The notes below the pieces were generated by a model. The model was not told the origin of the DNA. It worked only from the letters and a program-made list of their open reading frames with translations, and did no database searches. Shown here one piece after another: positions 41,566 to 50,244 of a stretch of 64,000 nucleotides of DNA. Position 1 is the stretch's first letter; every line of letters begins with the position of its first letter. A program made the translations under genes and the position numbers. Source of the stretch: Dactylosporangium aurantiacum (GTDB taxonomy: Bacteria > Actinomycetota > Actinomycetes > Mycobacteriales > Micromonosporaceae); the NCBI RefSeq assembly GCF_000716715.1, contig NZ_JNYJ01000045.1, positions 7,293-71,292 of the forward strand, given 5' to 3'.

Positions 41566-42984
41566 ATGAGACTCACCCGACGCGGGTTGCTCGGCGCCTC
41601 CGCCACGGCGCTGGGCCTGTCCGTCGTGCCGTTCGCGCTGCGCGACGCGGCCGCGGCCGCCGGCCCCGCATCGAACGTCCACGTCTTCTACTACCCCTGG
41701 TACGGCACGTACCGGCACTGGGACCAGGGCGGGCACACCCCGCCGACCGACATCGGCGCCAACTACTACCCGGTCCGCGGCGCGTACAACTCCGGCGACC
41801 CGGCCGTGCTCGAGCAGCACATGACGTGGATCGCGCAGGCCGGCGCCGGCGTCGTCGTCACCAGCTGGTGGGGGCAGGGCTCCTACGAGGACACCCTGGT
41901 CCCCGGGATCCTCGACGCCGCCGCCCGGCACGGCCTCAAGGTCGCCTGGCACCTGGAGCCGTACCCGGGCCGCACCGCCGCCTCGACCGTCGCCGACATC
42001 AACTACCTCATCGCCCGGTACGGCCCGCACGCCGCCTTCTACCGCGACGCCCAGCACGGCAACCGCGGCGCGTACTACGTGTTCGAGAGCCTGCGCATCG
42101 CCGACTGGTCCGCCCTGGCGCAGGTGCGCGCCACGTCGATCGTGCTGGCGCAGACCACCGACACCAGCAAGGTCGCGAACTTCGGCGGCATGTACACCTA
42201 CGACGGCATCGCCGCGGCCACCGCCCCCGGCTGGGCGGACGCCAACGCCTACTGCCGCGCCAACGGCCTGGTCTGGGCGCCGTCGGTGGCGCCCGGCTAC
42301 ATCGACGACCGGGCCGTGCCGGGCAACACCACCCCGACGCTCGGCCGCGACAACGGCGCCGCCTACGACCGCGCCTGGAACAACGCCCTCACCCAGGGCG
42401 GCCTGCCCACCTGGGTGTCGATCACGTCGTTCAACGAGTGGCACGAAGGTTCCTCCATCGAACCCGCCTCCTCCACGCCACCGGCCGGCCAGGGGTACCT
42501 GACCTACTCCGGCGCGTACGGGCTCACCGGCGCGGCCGCGGAGACGGCGTACCTGACCCGCACCAGGTACTGGGTCGACCGGTTCGTGCCCACCCCGCCC
42601 GCCGGCATCGGCCTGCGTTCGCGCGCCAACGGCCGGTTCGTCAGCGCCGCCACCGGCACCCTCGTCGCGAGCGCCACCGCCTGGGGCACCGCGGAACGCT
42701 TCGAGCAGGTGCCGCTCGGCGGCGGCGCCGTCGCGCTGCGGGCCGCCGCCAACGGCATGTTCGTGTGCGCGGAGAACGCGGGTGCCGCGGCGCTGGTCGC
42801 CAACCGGGCCGCCGCGGGCGCGTGGGAGAGTTTCCAGCTGCTCGACAACGGCGACGGCTCGTTCAGCCTGCGGGCGGACGTCAACGGCCGCTACGTGTGC
42901 GCGGAGAACGCGGGCGCCGCGCCGCTCATCGCCAACCGCACCGCCGTCGGCCAGTGGGAGAAGTTCGACCTCGTCACCCCGTGA
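41566..42984 (+). CDS. Tat-exported GH99-family endo-mannosidase-like enzyme with fascin-like tail
   Basis: 472 residues. Twin-arginine signal (MRLTRRGLLGASATALGLSV). GH99 core: VFYYPWYGTYRHWDQGGHTP, VTSWWGQGSYEDTLVPGIL, WHLEPYPGR, and SITSFNEWHEGSSIEPAS, whose Glu291 and Glu294 match the paired catalytic glutamates of GH99 (E-x-x-E). GH99 enzymes cut internal alpha-mannosidic bonds of N-glycans or yeast-type mannans. A beta-trefoil (about 350-472, two CAENAGAA.LVANR-type repeats) probably binds carbohydrate. GGAAGGA lies about 11 nt before the ATG. Confidence 0.85.
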   Translation: MRLTRRGLLGASATALGLSVVPFALRDAAAAAGPASNVHVFYYPWYGTYRHWDQGGHTPPTDIGANYYPVRGAYNSGDPAVLEQHMTWIAQAGAGVVVTSWWGQGSYEDTLVPGILDAAARHGLKVAWHLEPYPGRTAASTVADINYLIARYGPHAAFYRDAQHGNRGAYYVFESLRIADWSALAQVRATSIVLAQTTDTSKVANFGGMYTYDGIAAATAPGWADANAYCRANGLVWAPSVAPGYIDDRAVPGNTTPTLGRDNGAAYDRAWNNALTQGGLPTWVSITSFNEWHEGSSIEPASSTPPAGQGYLTYSGAYGLTGAAAETAYLTRTRYWVDRFVPTPPAGIGLRSRANGRFVSAATGTLVASATAWGTAERFEQVPLGGGAVALRAAANGMFVCAENAGAAALVANRAAAGAWESFQLLDNGDGSFSLRADVNGRYVCAENAGAAPLIANRTAVGQWEKFDLVTP

Positions 42985-42995
42985 CGCCGTCGGAT

Positions 42996-43026
42996 CCGGC
43001 GCGCCGGGGTCGCCCTGGCGCGCCGG
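42996..43026 (+). terminator. terminator after the GH99 gene
   Basis: 10-bp arms CCGGCGCGCC (42996-43005) and GGCGCGCCGG (43017-43026), 11-nt loop, 11 nt after the stop. Confidence 0.6.
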
Positions 43027-43130
43027 TTCCGGCGTGCTGCCGGTCGCTTGACCGACCGGGTCCCATCGGGGATCGTGTATCGATCTGGACCCGGCGCAGG
43101 CCGGGTCCGCTCCACGTATATGGGGGTATC

Positions 43131-43742
43131 GTGGCCGATTCGGTGTGGCGTGCCCGGGCGGGCCGGGTGCTGGCCGCGGTGGCGGCGGCGGGCGCGGCGG
43201 TGGCGCTCGTGGGCCTGACCACCGGCGCCTGGGCGACCGTCACGATCAGCGGGCTGAGCACCGCGCGCGGCGACTACACCGCCGACCCGGCGCGGCGGCT
43301 GGACGTGGACCTCCACCCCGACGGCCGGCTCGCGGCCCGCGGCGAGGCGTCCATGCGGCAGCTGTACGAGGGCGGCGAGCTGACCTCGGCGCGCGAGGCG
43401 CTGTCCCACGCCGTCCCGGGCCTGCTGGACGGCTTCGCCAACGCCTGCGTCGTCGCGATCGGTCTGCTGGCGGTCGCCGGCGTCGTGCGGCGCCTGCCGC
43501 CGTACCTGTGGACGGTCGCGTGCGCGGTCGCCATGGGCGCGCTGACCGCGGTCGCGGTGCTGCGCTTCGAGACGCTCGCGGCGCTCGCCGCGTTCGCCCC
43601 GAACGTGGCGTCGACGTTCGAGGTGCACGGGTCCGCGCTGGCCGGCTGGACGACCGCCGCCCTGGTGGTGTACCTGGTCGCCGCCGCGACCGCCGCCCAC
43701 CCGCTGCTGCGCGAGCCGTCCGGCCCCGGCGACGACCGGTGA
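43131..43742 (+). CDS. membrane protein with large extracytoplasmic loop, hypothetical
   Basis: 203 residues from GTG 43131 (GGGGG 5 nt upstream). Helices: RVLAAVAAAGAAVALVGLTT, LDGFANACVVAIGLLAVAGV, LWTVACAVAMGALTAVAV and GWTTAALVVYLVAAATAAHP. Between helix 1 and 2 lies a soluble segment (TISGLSTARGDYTADPARRL...EASMRQLYEGGELTSAREAL). No family recognised. It converges with the pseudo-PBP gene, 20 nt between stops. Confidence 0.65.
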   Translation: MADSVWRARAGRVLAAVAAAGAAVALVGLTTGAWATVTISGLSTARGDYTADPARRLDVDLHPDGRLAARGEASMRQLYEGGELTSAREALSHAVPGLLDGFANACVVAIGLLAVAGVVRRLPPYLWTVACAVAMGALTAVAVLRFETLAALAAFAPNVASTFEVHGSALAGWTTAALVVYLVAAATAAHPLLREPSGPGDDR

Positions 43743-43762
43743 CCGGGTCGTAGCGGGCGGCG

Positions 43763-45319
43763 TCAGGCGAAGGCGAGCTCGCGCGGCGGGGCGGTGAAGT
43801 CGCGGGCCGGCAGCGGGGCAAGGCCGTCGTGCGCGACCCCGGCGACCACCCCGACGGCGTGCTCGGGCACGCCGGCGTCGAGCTGGGCCGCGCCGGGGTC
43901 GAACGCCGGCGGGGAGGCGATCAGGCCCGCGGTGGCCAGCTGCGGGGCGGCGACCACCACCGAGAAGCCGCGTCGGTCGCTCGTCAGGCCGGACTGCCCG
44001 GCCACCGGGCGGCCGACGGTGTCGTGGACCGTCGTGGTCGCGACGGTGCCGGCGCCGCAGCGGTCGCCGAACGCGGAGCGGTCGCCGACCGGGCACCGAG
44101 CGGCGTCGATCGCGGCGCGGGCAACCTGCGTGCGGAGCGCCTGCTCGCAACGCGGCCCGACGCCGTCGATCGGCCGGCCGGCGGCGTCGGTGACGCGGGT
44201 GACGGGCAGCGGGTCGCAGCGGGTGCCGTCGGCGGCCAGCGTGGCGTACGCGTTGGCCAGGTCCAGGGCGGTGGTCGCCGACACGCCGACCGTGAACGCG
44301 CCCCATGACCGGCTGTCCGCCGGTTCGCTCAGCCTCTGGTCCTGCGGGCTGCGGAAGACGATGCCCAGGCGCTGCGCCATGGCGACCGACCGCTCCGCGC
44401 CGAGGCGCTCCTGCAGGGCCACGAAGTAGGTCACCACCGAGTGGCCGAACGCGTCCCACATCGTTCGGCGCCCGGACAGGTACGCCGGGTCGCCGGTGTT
44501 GGCCGGGCACCAGTACCCGCCGTCGCACGCCACCGGGTTCTGCGGGTCGATGCGGTACTTCGACTGGTACACCCGCTTCGTGTCGATCTCGTGGTCCAGC
44601 GTGAGGCCGCCGTCAAGCGCCGCGGCCAGGGTGAACATCATGAACGGCGCGCCGGCCGCGCCGCCGGGCGTCTCCGCGCTGCCGGAGACGAGCGGGTCCA
44701 CCACGTCGGGTCCGGCGGGCCGCCACGCCGGCAGGACGTCGCCCTGGTCCCCGGTCGGGCCTGTCGCCCGGCTCGCGGCCGCGGGGCGGCGGAAGTTGCG
44801 GTTGGCGGCCATCGTCCTGACCAGGCCGGTGCCTGGTTCGATCGCCGCGAGGCTGAACACGTTCGGGTCGCTGACCGGCACGGTCGCGTCGACCCGCTGC
44901 TTGGCGCCGGCCTGCAGCCGCGGGTCGAGCGAGCCGTTGACGCGGTACCCGCCGTGCCGCAGCCGCTCGAGCCGCTGGGCCGGGTCGGTCCCGAAGGCTT
45001 CCTGCCCCCGCCACCAGGTGACGAAGTAGTCGCAGAAGTAGCCCCAGTCGTTGACCGATGCGCGCAGGCAGCTGTCCTGTGGCTCGTCGGTGTCGAACCG
45101 GGCGATCAGGGTCGTGCCGTCGGCCGCGTACAGCTCCGACGGCAGTGCCGTGGCCGGCGCGGGCCGCCTGGGCGGGTCCTCGCCCCTGGACCGCCACGGC
45201 ACGACGCCCGCCGCGGCGGCCAGCACAACGACCGCCGCCACCACCAGTGTGCGCCGCCCGCCGGTGGCCGGCCCGCGTGCCGACTCGATGATCGATTCGC
45301 TCGTCGACGCGCCCGTCAT
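43763..45319 (-). CDS. penicillin-binding-protein-like pseudoenzyme (transpeptidase fold, active site lost)
   Basis: 518 residues. One N-terminal membrane anchor (about 24-41) and no glycosyltransferase domain. The class A PBP order is recognisable (YRVNGSLDPRLQAGAKQRVD, FSLAAIEPGTGLVRTMAANR), but all three catalytic motifs are altered. SxxK is GAPFMMFT, with Ala224 for Ser and Met227 for Lys. SxN is HSVVTYF, with Val296 for Asn. KTG is AGQSGLTSD, with Gln442-Ser443. Acylation is thus impossible by the known mechanism; a scaffolding or ligand-sensing role at the cell wall is inferred. The frame itself is intact and well biased. ATG 45319 follows GGGGGATC. Confidence 0.85.
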   Translation of the reverse strand: MTGASTSESIIESARGPATGGRRTLVVAAVVVLAAAAGVVPWRSRGEDPPRRPAPATALPSELYAADGTTLIARFDTDEPQDSCLRASVNDWGYFCDYFVTWWRGQEAFGTDPAQRLERLRHGGYRVNGSLDPRLQAGAKQRVDATVPVSDPNVFSLAAIEPGTGLVRTMAANRNFRRPAAASRATGPTGDQGDVLPAWRPAGPDVVDPLVSGSAETPGGAAGAPFMMFTLAAALDGGLTLDHEIDTKRVYQSKYRIDPQNPVACDGGYWCPANTGDPAYLSGRRTMWDAFGHSVVTYFVALQERLGAERSVAMAQRLGIVFRSPQDQRLSEPADSRSWGAFTVGVSATTALDLANAYATLAADGTRCDPLPVTRVTDAAGRPIDGVGPRCEQALRTQVARAAIDAARCPVGDRSAFGDRCGAGTVATTTVHDTVGRPVAGQSGLTSDRRGFSVVVAAPQLATAGLIASPPAFDPGAAQLDAGVPEHAVGVVAGVAHDGLAPLPARDFTAPPRELAFA

Positions 45320-45419
45320 GATCCCCCCGTTGCAGCTGCCCGACAGGGGTTGGATGCTATCGACTGCCGTCACCGCCCGCTGACCCGTAGGCGCGCCCGG
45401 CAGCCCGCCATGCGGCGCC

Positions 45420-45908
45420 TCAGGCCGCCGCGGCGCGGGGGCGGCGCGCGAGGGTGACGCCGGCGCCGACGGGGCCGGCGACGAGGAAGAACAGTCCCAG
45501 GAAGCCGAAGACGAGCGTGTTGTCCTTCGGCGTGTCGTCGGAGGTCACCGTGAGGCCGGCCGCCTCGATCCGGACCGGTTCGCCGCGATACAGGGTCACC
45601 CGCACCGCACGGCCACCGGCCGGCGGGACGTCGCGGGAGATGACGGTGCTCATGGTCAGCTGCCGCCCGGCGAGATCCAAGGTCGCATGGTCGCTCGTGA
45701 GCTCGGTGAGCGTCGCGTCGAGCACGGCCCGGCACCGCGCCCTGGTGAGCTCCTGCCCCTGCGCGCAGGGCGGGGCGTCACGCATTCGCCGGTCCTCCAC
45801 GTCGCTGCGCCAGGCGACCAGCAGCGACGCGGCGCCGGCCACGGTCGTCGCGGCCACCGCCGCGATCAGGCCCCGGTTGGACGGCGGAGCGACGTACGCA
45901 CGCACCAT
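45420..45908 (-). CDS. two-TM membrane protein, hypothetical
   Basis: 162 residues from ATG 45908. TM1 (LIAAVAATTVAGAASLLVAW) and a C-terminal TM2 (NTLVFGFLGLFFLVAGPVGA) enclose an extracytoplasmic domain of about 85 residues with a Cys pair (PPCAQGQELTRARCRAVLD). Family unknown. It lies 100 nt upstream of the pseudo-PBP gene on the same strand and may be co-transcribed. It diverges from the fuconate dehydratase operon. Confidence 0.65.
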   Translation of the reverse strand: MVRAYVAPPSNRGLIAAVAATTVAGAASLLVAWRSDVEDRRMRDAPPCAQGQELTRARCRAVLDATLTELTSDHATLDLAGRQLTMSTVISRDVPPAGGRAVRVTLYRGEPVRIEAAGLTVTSDDTPKDNTLVFGFLGLFFLVAGPVGAGVTLARRPRAAAA

Positions 45909-46018
45909 GCCCGCATTGTCCGCCACGGCGCCGGCGGCCGCTGTCCGTCCAGGCGGCACACCCCGGGTAACGAACGGCCGCCGCGCCGGGTGGGAGGCGT
46001 GGCGTTCGGGTCAGCACA

Positions 46019-46054
46019 GCATCAGCCCTGGAGGGGCCCCTCCAGGGCTGATGC
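46019..46054. repeat. 36-bp perfect palindrome
   Basis: Arms 46019-46036 and 46037-46054 are exact reverse complements with no spacer. It lies between divergent genes, so it is not a normal shared terminator. It could be an operator, a leader hairpin of the left gene, or a relic of a mobile element. Confidence 0.9.
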
Positions 46055-46196
46055 CTACCCTGCTCCGCGTCGGCGTCGCGTCACAGGGTGTCGTCCGCAG
46101 GTCTGCGAGCGGTGGGTCCGCTCATCGAACCATGGACAACCCTCGACACCGAGTGAACATCGGAGGTATCTCTTCGTCAAGAAGGGTTCCGAACTT

Positions 46197-46221
46197 CTGT
46201 CGCTTCGAACAAAAGCGACAG
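46197..46221. promoter_or_regulatory. inverted-repeat operator candidate of the fuconate operon
   Basis: CTGTCGCTT-N7-AAGCGACAG: 9-bp arms at 46197-46205 and 46213-46221, in the AT-rich segment about 92 nt before the dehydratase start. Size and placement suit a sugar-responsive repressor of LacI or GntR type. No regulator gene is adjacent. Confidence 0.45.
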
Positions 46222-46312
46222 CGTCCAAGATTTTGCCCCTTGCCTCCCGCCGCCCACGCCTGCTAAACATCGGATGTCTCAGCCGGCAGTGGTACCGATC
46301 GAGGGAGGGGCC

Positions 46313-47668
46313 GTGACCCACCGCTTCGTGTCGCTGGACACCTACGACGTGCGGTTCCCGACCTCACGGGAGTTCGACGGCTCCGACGCGATGAACGCCG
46401 ACCCCGACTACTCGGCCGCCTATGTGGTCCTACGAACCGACGCCGTCGGCGGCGGCGAGGCGGGCGGCGAGTCCACCGAGGGGCACGGGTTCGCGTTCAC
46501 CATCGGCCGGGGCAACGACGTGCAGACCGCGGCGATCGAGGCGCTTCGGCCGTATCTCGTCGGACGTCTGATGAAGGAGGTGCTCGACGACCTCGGCGGG
46601 CTGTACCGGGAGCTGGTCTACGACTCGCAGCTGCGCTGGCTCGGGCCGGAGAAGGGTGTCATGCACATGGCGATCTCGGCGGTCGTCAACGCGCTGTGGG
46701 ACCTCAAGGCCAAGCGGGCCGGCCTGCCCCTGTGGCAGCTGCTGTCGGCCATGTCGCCGGAGGAGCTGGTCGACCTGGTCGACTTCCGCTACCTCAGCGA
46801 CGCCCTGACGCCGCAGGAGGCGCTGCGGCTGCTGCGCCGCGGCGAGCGGGGGCGGCAGGAGCGGGTGCAGGCGCTGCTGGCCGGCGGCTACCCCGCGTAC
46901 GCCACGTCACCCGGCTGGCTCGGCTACGACGACGCCAAGCTCGAACGGCTCTGCCGGGAGGCCCTGGCGGCCGGGTTCACGCACATCAAGCTCAAGGTCG
47001 GCGCCGATCTCGACGACGACCTGCGCCGCATGCGGATCGCCCGGCAGGTGTGCGGCCCGGGCGTACGGATCGCGATCGACGCCAACCAGCGGTGGGACGT
47101 CGGCACCGCGGTCGAGTGGGTCGAGGCGCTCGCGCCGTTCGACCCGTGGTGGGTGGAGGAGCCCACCTCGCCCGACGACGTGGTCGGGCACGCGGCGATC
47201 GCCCGGCGGATCGCGCCGATCCCGGTCGCCACCGGTGAGCACGTCCAGAACCGGGTCGTGTTCAAGCAGCTGCTGCAGCTCAACGCCGTCTCGTTCGTCC
47301 AGCTCGACGCCGCCCGCGTCGCCGGGGTCAACGAGAACGTCGCGATCCTGCTGCTGGCGGCGAAGTTCGGCGTCCCCGTCTGCCCGCACGCCGGTGGCGT
47401 CGGGCTGTGCGAGCTCGTGCAGCACCTGTCGATGTTCGACTACGTCGCGGTGTCCGGTTCGATGCACGACCGGGCCATCGAGTACGTCGACCATCTGCAC
47501 GAGCACTTCACCGACCCGGTGCGCATGCACCGGGGGCACTACCTGGCGCCGCTCGCACCAGGGTTCAGCTCCACCATGCGGGCGGAGAGCCGGGCGCGCT
47601 ACGCGTTTCCGGACGGCCCCGTCTGGCGTGCCGGCGCCGACGCCGCCGGCGCGTCCCCGAGCCGCTGA
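46313..47668 (+). CDS. L-fuconate dehydratase (enolase superfamily)
   Basis: 451 residues. The capping domain begins [20 protein letters not shown]. The barrel has the general base in [10 protein letters not shown] (KxK at 226-228), metal ligands in [18 protein letters not shown] and TGEHVQNR, and the closing [18 protein letters not shown]. These match L-fuconate dehydratase, which turns L-fuconate into 2-keto-3-deoxy-L-fuconate in the non-phosphorylated fucose pathway. GTG 46313 has GAGGGAGGGG just upstream; ATG 46274 lacks one. It is 27 nt ahead of an ABC sugar transporter operon. The fucose dehydrogenase, lactonase and later steps are not in the window. Confidence 0.9.
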   Translation: MTHRFVSLDTYDVRFPTSREFDGSDAMNADPDYSAAYVVLRTDAVGGGEAGGESTEGHGFAFTIGRGNDVQTAAIEALRPYLVGRLMKEVLDDLGGLYRELVYDSQLRWLGPEKGVMHMAISAVVNALWDLKAKRAGLPLWQLLSAMSPEELVDLVDFRYLSDALTPQEALRLLRRGERGRQERVQALLAGGYPAYATSPGWLGYDDAKLERLCREALAAGFTHIKLKVGADLDDDLRRMRIARQVCGPGVRIAIDANQRWDVGTAVEWVEALAPFDPWWVEEPTSPDDVVGHAAIARRIAPIPVATGEHVQNRVVFKQLLQLNAVSFVQLDAARVAGVNENVAILLLAAKFGVPVCPHAGGVGLCELVQHLSMFDYVAVSGSMHDRAIEYVDHLHEHFTDPVRMHRGHYLAPLAPGFSSTMRAESRARYAFPDGPVWRAGADAAGASPSR

Positions 47669-47695
47669 ACACCCACACCCCTTGAGGATCCCGCC

Positions 47696-48739
47696 ATGAA
47701 CCTGTTACGACCGGCCCTGCTGGCCACCGCCCTGGTCGTGTCCCTCGCCGCCTGCGACTCCGGCACCGCCCCGGGCACCGCCGCGTCCGGCGGCGCGCAG
47801 GGTGCCCCGATCGCGGTCGACCTGCCCCGCGCCGACTCCGACTTCTGGAACTCCTACGCGAAGTACATCCCGCGGTTCGCCAAGGACAGCGGGCTGAACC
47901 TGATGACGCCGACGAACTCGCAGAACGACATCGCGAAGCTGGTGGCGAACACGCAGGCGCTGACCAGCCAGGGCGCGAAGGCGATCGTGATGGCGCCGCA
48001 GGACACCGGCGCGATCGCGACCACGCTGGCGCAGCTGGAGCAGAGGAAGATCCCCGTCGTCGCCGTCGACACCCGCCCAGACAAGGGCAACGTGTACATG
48101 GTGGTCCGCGCCGACAACCGCGCGTACGGGCAGAAGGCGTGCGAGTTCCTCGGCGCGAAGCTCGGCGGCAAGGGCAAGGTGATCGAGTTCCAGGGCGCCC
48201 TGTCCAGCGTGAACGGCCGGGACCGCTCCGAGGCCTTCGCCGAGTGCATGAGCAGCAAGTTCCCCGGCATCACCGTCTTCGCCGAGCCGACGGACTGGGA
48301 GGGTGCCAAGGCCTCGGCCGCGCTGCAGACCCGCCTCGCCCAGCACCCCGACATCAACGGCATCTACATGCAGGCCGGCGGCGTGTTCCTGGCCCCGACG
48401 CTGCAGCTGCTGCGCACCAAGAACCTGCTGGTCCCGCCGAGCGACCCGAAGCACATCTTCGTCGTGTCCAACGACGGCATCCCGCAGGAGTTCGACGCGA
48501 TCCGCAAGGGCGAGATCGACGCCACCGTGTCGCAGCCGGCCGATTTGTACGCCAAGTACGCGCTGTTCTACGCCAAGGCCGCGGTGGACGGCAGGACGTT
48601 CCAGCCCGGCAAGACCGACCACGGCAGCACCATCGTCCAGGTCCGCGACGGGCTCCTCGAGGACCAGCTGCCCGCCCCGCTCGTCACCAAGGACAACGTC
48701 GACGACTCGACGTTGTGGGGCAACCAGATCGGCAAGTGA
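47696..48739 (+). CDS. sugar ABC transporter substrate-binding lipoprotein (RbsB type)
   Basis: 347 residues. Lipoprotein signal with lipobox SLAAC (Cys20). The type 1 periplasmic-binding fold: IAVDLPRADSDFWNSYAKYI, AKAIVMAPQDTGAIATTL, IPVVAVDTRP, GKVIEFQGALSSVNGRDRSE, HIFVVSNDGIPQEFDAIRKG. It captures a sugar outside the membrane; L-fucose or a fuconate precursor is the inference from the upstream dehydratase. GAGGA lies 8 nt upstream. The stop TGA overlaps the next ATG by one base. Confidence 0.88.
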   Translation: MNLLRPALLATALVVSLAACDSGTAPGTAASGGAQGAPIAVDLPRADSDFWNSYAKYIPRFAKDSGLNLMTPTNSQNDIAKLVANTQALTSQGAKAIVMAPQDTGAIATTLAQLEQRKIPVVAVDTRPDKGNVYMVVRADNRAYGQKACEFLGAKLGGKGKVIEFQGALSSVNGRDRSEAFAECMSSKFPGITVFAEPTDWEGAKASAALQTRLAQHPDINGIYMQAGGVFLAPTLQLLRTKNLLVPPSDPKHIFVVSNDGIPQEFDAIRKGEIDATVSQPADLYAKYALFYAKAAVDGRTFQPGKTDHGSTIVQVRDGLLEDQLPAPLVTKDNVDDSTLWGNQIGK

Positions 48740-50244
48740 TGACCGACGCGACCGGCGCCTCCACCGCCCCGGCGGTGGAGGCCGTCCACACGAGCAAACG
48801 CTTCGGCGCCACCACGGCGCTGCACGACGTGTCGCTGGCGATCGCGCCCGGCAGCACCCACGCCCTCGTGGGCCGCAACGGCGCCGGCAAGTCGACGCTG
48901 GTGTCGCTGCTGACCGGGTTGCAGGGCCCGGACTCCGGCGCGGTGGCCTTCGACGGCCGCCCGGCGCCGCCGGTGTCGGACCGGGCCGCGTGGCGCAGCC
49001 GCGTCGCGTGTGTGTTCCAGCGGTCCACCATCATCCCGGACCTGTCGGTGGCGGAGAACCTGTTCCTCAACCGCCAGGGCGACCTGGTGCGCTGGGGCGC
49101 GCTGCGCCGGCGGGCGGCGCGGCTGCTGGAGGAGTACGCCGTCGACGTCGACCCGGCGGCCCGCGCCGGTGACCTCGGCGTCGAGCAGCGGCAGCTGGTG
49201 GAGATCGCGCGGGCGCTGTCGCAGGGCGCCCGCTTCATCATCCTCGACGAGCCGACCGCCCGGCTCGACGCGACCGCGATCGACCGGCTCTTCGGCCGGC
49301 TGCGGGCGCTGTCCGCGACCGGGGTGACGATGCTGTTCATCTCGCACCACCTGCAGGAGGTGTACGCGGTCTGCGACACGGTGACCGTGCTGCGCGACGC
49401 GCGGCACGTGCTGACCGCGCCGGTCGCCGACGTCGACCACGACGCGCTGGTCGCCGCGATGACGGGCGAGGCGGTGGGCCTCACCGCCGTCGAGCCGCGG
49501 CCACCGGTCGCCGCGGGCACCCCGGTCGCGCTGCGGCTGTCCGGGTTGACGCTGCGGGACTCGTACACCTCGATCGACGTCGACGTGCGCGCCGGCGAGA
49601 TCGTCGGGGTCACCGGCTCCGGCAGCAGCGGCAAGGTCGCCCTGGCCGAGACGGTCGGCGGGCTGCGGCGGGCCACCGCCGGGACGGTCACGGTGGCCGG
49701 CAGGCCGGTGCCGCCGGGCAGCGTGCCGGCCGCGCTCGCCGCGGGGATCGGCCTGGTGCCGCAGGACCGGCACCGCGAAGGGCTCGTCCCGCTGCTGTCG
49801 GTGGCCGAGAACGCCACCCTGCCGATCGCCGCGTCGTTCGGCCCGCTCGGGTACGTCTCCCCGGGCCGGCGGACCGCGACCGCGCGGGCGTTCATCGACC
49901 GGTACGACATCCGCACGTCGGGGCCGTCGGCGCCGGTGAGCAGCCTGTCCGGCGGCAACGCGCAGAAGGTCGTGCTCGCCCGCGCCCTGAGCGCGTCGCC
50001 GTCGGTGCTCGTCCTGATCAACCCGACCGCCGGGGTCGACGTGCGTTCCAAGGAGTCCCTGCTCGGCGCGGTGCGCACCGCCGCCGGCGACGGCACCGCG
50101 GTGCTGATGGTCTCCGACGAGCTCGACGACCTGCGCCACTGCGACCGGGTCCTCGTCATGTTCCACGGCCGCGTCGTCGCGGCCCTGCCCGCAGGGTGGA
50201 GCGACACCGAGGTGGTCGCCGCCGTCGAAGGAGTCTCCCAATGA
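48739..50244 (+). CDS. sugar ABC transporter ATP-binding protein, two-domain (RbsA type)
   Basis: 501 residues. The first domain has Walker A GRNGAGKST, signature LGVEQRQLVEIARALSQG and Walker B FIILDEPTA. The second domain has a degenerate P-loop (GSGSSGKV), signature LSGGNAQKVVLARALS and LVLINPTAGVDV. One full and one altered site is the rule in RbsA/MglA proteins. It powers the permease encoded next (4-nt overlap). Confidence 0.92.
   Translation: MTDATGASTAPAVEAVHTSKRFGATTALHDVSLAIAPGSTHALVGRNGAGKSTLVSLLTGLQGPDSGAVAFDGRPAPPVSDRAAWRSRVACVFQRSTIIPDLSVAENLFLNRQGDLVRWGALRRRAARLLEEYAVDVDPAARAGDLGVEQRQLVEIARALSQGARFIILDEPTARLDATAIDRLFGRLRALSATGVTMLFISHHLQEVYAVCDTVTVLRDARHVLTAPVADVDHDALVAAMTGEAVGLTAVEPRPPVAAGTPVALRLSGLTLRDSYTSIDVDVRAGEIVGVTGSGSSGKVALAETVGGLRRATAGTVTVAGRPVPPGSVPAALAAGIGLVPQDRHREGLVPLLSVAENATLPIAASFGPLGYVSPGRRTATARAFIDRYDIRTSGPSAPVSSLSGGNAQKVVLARALSASPSVLVLINPTAGVDVRSKESLLGAVRTAAGDGTAVLMVSDELDDLRHCDRVLVMFHGRVVAALPAGWSDTEVVAAVEGVSQ

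Larger units (their letters stand above)
45909..46312. other. 404-nt divergent regulatory region with long palindrome
   Basis: No coding sequence supported. It contains a 36-bp perfect palindrome (46019-46054), a 9-bp inverted repeat with 7-nt loop (46197-46221), and AACATCGGA twice (46156-46164 and 46265-46273). The part from 46140 to 46275 is markedly AT-richer than the genome. It should house the promoters of the 45908 membrane gene and of the fuconate operon. Confidence 0.6.

Noticed and set aside
43763..45319. Annotation as an active penicillin-binding protein
   Set aside because: Ser, Lys, Asn and Lys of the SxxK, SxN and KTG motifs are all replaced.
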